Origin: Musa acuminata AAA Group
Taxonomy: Eukaryota > Streptophyta > Magnoliopsida > Zingiberales > Musaceae
Direction: 5' to 3'
NCBI RefSeq assembly: GCF_036884655.1
Contig: NC_088339.1
Span: 20,923,001-20,987,000, forward strand
DNA length: 64,000 nt
The notes below the pieces were generated by a model, which was not told where the DNA came from, did not search any database, and saw only the letters and a program-made list of their open reading frames with translations. The first letter of the stretch is position 1, and each line of letters opens with the position of its first letter. Shown one piece after another: positions 60,801 to 64,000 of the stretch. The translations under genes and the position numbers were made by a program.

Positions 60801-62390
60801 ACAGATTTACATCTGCAGGCTTGCTAAAAGTATGCATGGGAAACATCAAATATGTGACAAAAAAGCTAAGATATATAATTTTTGGGCTATTTGAAAGAGC
60901 ATACTAACACAGGAAACATCATATATGTAGCAAAAAACCTAAGCTACATAATCTCTGATGCCATGTGAACATGCATATTGATCGGGAAACATCATACATG
61001 TAGTGAAAAACCATGTGAACAAACATATTAATATGGGAACCATCATACAAGTAGCAAAAAGGCTATGCTAAATAATCTTTGGTGCCATGTGAACAAGCAT
61101 ATCAACATTTGCTTGCTGGTTTCTTTTTTTTGCTGGCTTCTTTTCGATGCTCCCTATAACACTATCAATATCACTCGAGAATACAAACCGGTGCTTCTAA
61201 TTCATTTTCACGCACAAACATTGCTGATATCGCATTCCTTCAATATACGTGCATTGAATTATACAGACAGTTCCCAGTTTAACATCATCTGCAGTCTACC
61301 TACGGTGAGTAATTATAGTTGCTCAGTAACCAGAGGAACTTTATGATTCCAAGAAGAATACAGTCAAATGCAACACCAACACCGATGAACCCCAAGATTA
61401 AATAGAAGTAATTTGTAATATCAACATCACAAAATGCATATACGAGGACAGGAAAAGAACATAAAGGCAAGCCTCTGATATTTATCAAATCAAAAAAGAT
61501 ATCACAGGATGGGAACAAAGATATGTATTGAATCAAAAAAGAACAAGGAGGATTTTGGCTCACTATGATCATAATTTGACTGACTGGCTCGAAGCAGGTA
61601 TAGGGTTAAGAGGAAAAGCAACGACTCATCTTGATGAATACACATCGTAGGCTTCAAGCATCAAAAACAAGATCCAAAATTTCTACGCATCTTAGAGAAA
61701 GAACTCATCAAAGACTCGAGAAATAAGAAAAAGAAACAAATTAAAGTTGAAGAAATAAAAGAAGACGGGTTCCGGCTCACTTTGGTTGTAAGTGTTGGAC
61801 CGGCAGTGATCTAGGTTAAGAGGACAAGATTGAACTCAACTTACTGAACAAACACCGAAGGTCCCATGCATCGGAAGCAAGATCCGTGCAAACCTATCGA
61901 AGCCCAAGCATTCTTTCTAGGGTTTACAAGGAAAAGAAGAAACGAATAGCAAGAACTCGTCAAAAACCCAAGAAAGAACGAAGAGAACATGGTAAACAAC
62001 GACTCGTCTTTCCAAGGTTAAAGGAAAAGAATAAGAACGCAGCAGAACTCAAGAAAGAATACGAAAGAAAGAACGAAGTGCAGCGGGCAAGCAAGAACTT
62101 ATCTATCTAGGGTTTATGAAAGGGGGAAAAAACAAAGAAATGCAGCATCGAGAAAGAATGAAGAGAACAGGACAAGAAAGAACTCCCATTCATAGGGTTC
62201 ACGAAGAAGAAAAGAAGGGCAAGAACGCGTCAAAGACTCTGGAACGAACAAGAAAGCAATGAGCGCAGGGAAAGGGCTCACCGTCGAGCTTGATCTTCTC
62301 GTTGAGGTTGTTAATGTAGATAGTCATGTTGGGTGGAATCGCCGGAGCGTCCCCGCCACCGCCACCGCCACCGCCACCATCGTTGCTCAT
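54878..62390 (-). CDS. U1A: U1 small nuclear ribonucleoprotein A (U1A)
   Basis: Spliceosomal protein binding U1 snRNA stem-loop II and helping define 5' splice sites. Minus-strand exons: 62390–62282, 60728–60556, 56104–56011, 55468–55374, 55171–54878; 254 aa, close to Arabidopsis U1A (250). A glycine run (residues 5–13) precedes RRM1, with RNP2 IYINNL at 24–29 and RNP1 GQAWVVF at 65–71. A basic linker [21 protein letters not shown] carries a likely nuclear signal. RRM2 begins near 179 with ILFIQNL and includes KPGIAFVEY; the end is LITYAKK. KIKLDELKKSL and the KRKRH linker favour U1A over the related U2B'' protein. Exon 4 has a tandem CAGCAG acceptor, giving 254 or 253 aa. Intron 2 is unusually long (about 4.45 kb). 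Confidence 0.94.
55221..55246. repeat. Poly-A tract in U1A intron 4
   Basis: A run of about 25 A on plus (poly-T in the gene direction) lies upstream of the exon 5 acceptor. Confidence 0.85.
58870..59030 (+). mobile_element. SINE-like remnant in U1A intron 2
   Basis: Contains a worn B-box-like TTTGAGTCATG (58940–58950) and further on GGCGGGCACCTCATGCACTAGGCC, like the 3' body of Au-type plant SINEs. It lies opposite to the gene's direction. Boundaries are approximate. Confidence 0.35.
61550..62281 (-). repeat. Imperfect repeats carrying copies of the U1A exon 1 donor
   Basis: Units of roughly 200 bp share AGGTTAAGAGGA-like and AAGAACTCRTCAAA-like words. The minus-strand sequence GTGAGCC occurs at 61563–61557, at 61780–61774 and at the true donor 62281–62275. 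The repeats lie just downstream of exon 1. Confidence 0.6.
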
Positions 62391-62640
62391 CCCTCCCACT
62401 CTCCCACTGTGTCAATCGAGATTCGAGGGAAATCAGAGAGGCAAGCGGTGAACCGAGCGAGTTAACCGGAGCCGTCGTTGGAGCTGCGCCACCTCGGACG
62501 TGGTAAGAGAGACGATTCCACATCAATTCGACTTTGATGCCGCGACGGTACTGATTATGATCATGTGATGATCAAATCAGGAGAGTGATCAATTTCAACC
62601 GGACCGTTAAAATGATATCGGAGGGTTCCGATTTATTTGT
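62391..62640 (-). promoter_or_regulatory. U1A 5' leader and promoter region
   Basis: GC-richer DNA directly upstream of the minus-strand start. An in-frame GTG codon lies three codons before the chosen ATG (62399), but ATG at 62390 is preferred. No clear TATA box was found. Confidence 0.4.
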
Positions 62641-64000
62641 CAAATATTTTATGTATAACGATCCCAAAATAAAGCATTCTTCCACTTTCTATCGCGACGC
62701 CGGCTTAGTAAATAGTACTAAACATGTCTAGGCTAATAAATAAATATAAAATTGATGGATTGTAACATCATCCATATGCTACTACATAATATATATGTAT
62801 GATTAACGTAGAATGTCATATTTTAAAATTTTATTATTGTTATCACTAATAAAATAGTAAAAATAAAAAAATCTTAAAATTAATTATAATATCTAAACAT
62901 GACGTTTTGACACACACATATATATATATAATATCTAAATAAAAATATAAATAAAATATGTTCAAAATTTATATATACAAAAATGCTCATAGATCATCAT
63001 CCATATTTGTGTTGGTCTAAGCTTACACATACTCATTTCCGGGTGGATTCTTTACCCGTAAAATAGTATCTATAATAAGTAATTACTTAATAAGTCTTTA
63101 TAACTTTATTTATGTGAGCATGCATCGTTACATATGCATAATATTTTAAAATCATAGGTATAAGACATTTAATGGTAAATATCTCATATAATGATTTTTT
63201 TTAGCAAGTATAACCCTACAACATACTATAACATAAAATTATAATTTAAAATACTCATATGCATAGGAAGCATAACAAATTCATAAACTTCTATATCTTA
63301 TATTATAATATATACGTATACTTTGACACCACACGTTATAATATATATATATATATATGTACTTTCATATCGTACGTTATAATTGATACGTGCCCTTCCA
63401 CACTGAATGTCATAATATATACGCGTGCTCTCATATTGCATGTTATAACATATACGTGCAACACATCCTAATATATATGTTCATTCTCATATTTGATTAT
63501 ATATTTTATACTTACAAAATATATATATTCACGTTTAACTTATGACAATCATATCATCTGTACATTATCATATATTCATGCATAAAAGATTTTTTTATCA
63601 TAATTTATATATTTTTATGCTTACAAAATATATACATATGATGACAATCATATCATCTACACATATGATCATATATGTATACATACAATATATTTTTATT
63701 ACAATTCATATATTTTTATGATTACAAAATACAAACACTCAAATTTAGCTTATGATGAGCTCACGATGATTTAATCATTAGAAATATGCTTTTCAAAATA
63801 TATTATGTACACGATAATTTATACTATCACTATTTTACAATAAATTAAATTTATATTTATCTAATTTAACTAAAAAATAAAGATCTTAGTGAAACAATAT
63901 ATTCCTTAATGATTGTGTATACTAAAGAATAGTAAATTTTCTCCGACTCTTAGGATTAGATTTTTTTGAGACCAAGAGAATAACTTGGGATCTATCGTTC
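62641..64000. repeat. AT-rich DNA with two minisatellite-like clusters
   Basis: From about 63290 to 63480 a unit of roughly 40–45 bp recurs, built on ATAATATATACGT...CTCATAT...CGTTAT with many changes; it includes a TA tract at 63332–63358. From about 63495 to 63760 a second unit of about 103 bp recurs nearly three times, sharing ATTTTTATGCTTACAAAATATA and TGACAATCATATCATCT. No gene is seen to the end of the window. Confidence 0.65.

Noticed and set aside
54878..62390. Calling the minus-strand RNP gene U2B''
   Set aside because: Linker and RRM1 details (KIKLDELKKSL, basic KRKRH linker, length 254) match plant U1A more closely than U2B''.

Overview
This is a nuclear plant window, most likely from a commelinid monocot. 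Genes are interrupted by many AT-rich GT–AG introns, microsatellites and transposon remnants are common, and one very GC-rich intronless gene sits among AT-rich intron-rich ones. That bimodal composition is typical of bananas, gingers, palms and grasses. A Zingiberales genome such as Musa or Ensete is my guess, prompted by the TACCG-rich intronic MITEs, but nothing in the sequence proves it.

Six protein genes can be modelled exon by exon. In order: (1) a plus-strand class 3 (DAG-type) lipase, 4534–10931, 7 exons, 612 aa; (2) plus-strand TRS130/TRAPPC10, a TRAPPII vesicle-tethering subunit, 21470–35768, 21 exons, 1253 aa; (3) a plus-strand intronless subtilisin-like protease (SBT), 37246–39645, 799 aa; (4) a plus-strand FCS-like zinc finger (FLZ) protein, 42384–42795, 2 exons, 109 aa; (5) plus-strand RECA3-type organellar recombinase, 44827–50596, 8 sure exons plus one optional micro-exon, 418 or 429 aa; (6) minus-strand U1 snRNP protein A, 62390 down to 54878, 5 exons, 254 aa. 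The reading frame stays open across every junction. The genes are ordinary housekeeping, signalling or protease genes and form no pathway or cluster.

Between them: 1–4300 is intergenic with a GC-rich promoter-like patch (300–1200) and a 282-bp tandem duplication. 11–21.3 kb is an AT-rich transposon-rich desert. It holds a decayed Mutator-like (MULE) transposase at about 15.54–17.62 kb, with related AT-rich tandem repeats on both sides. 39.8–42 kb holds an LTR-retrotransposon-like remnant. 51.2–52.6 kb looks like an orphan promoter and 5' leader with no gene behind it, followed by a 785-bp tandem duplication. 62.4–64 kb is promoter plus AT-rich minisatellite DNA.

I found no clearly new biological system. 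The most interesting observations are two GC–AG introns in different genes, two NAGNAG tandem acceptors, repeated donor-like sites in the first intron of the U1A gene, an exon-edge duplication beside a TRS130 acceptor, and a pair of related intronic MITEs whose target-site duplications indicate hAT-type transposition.
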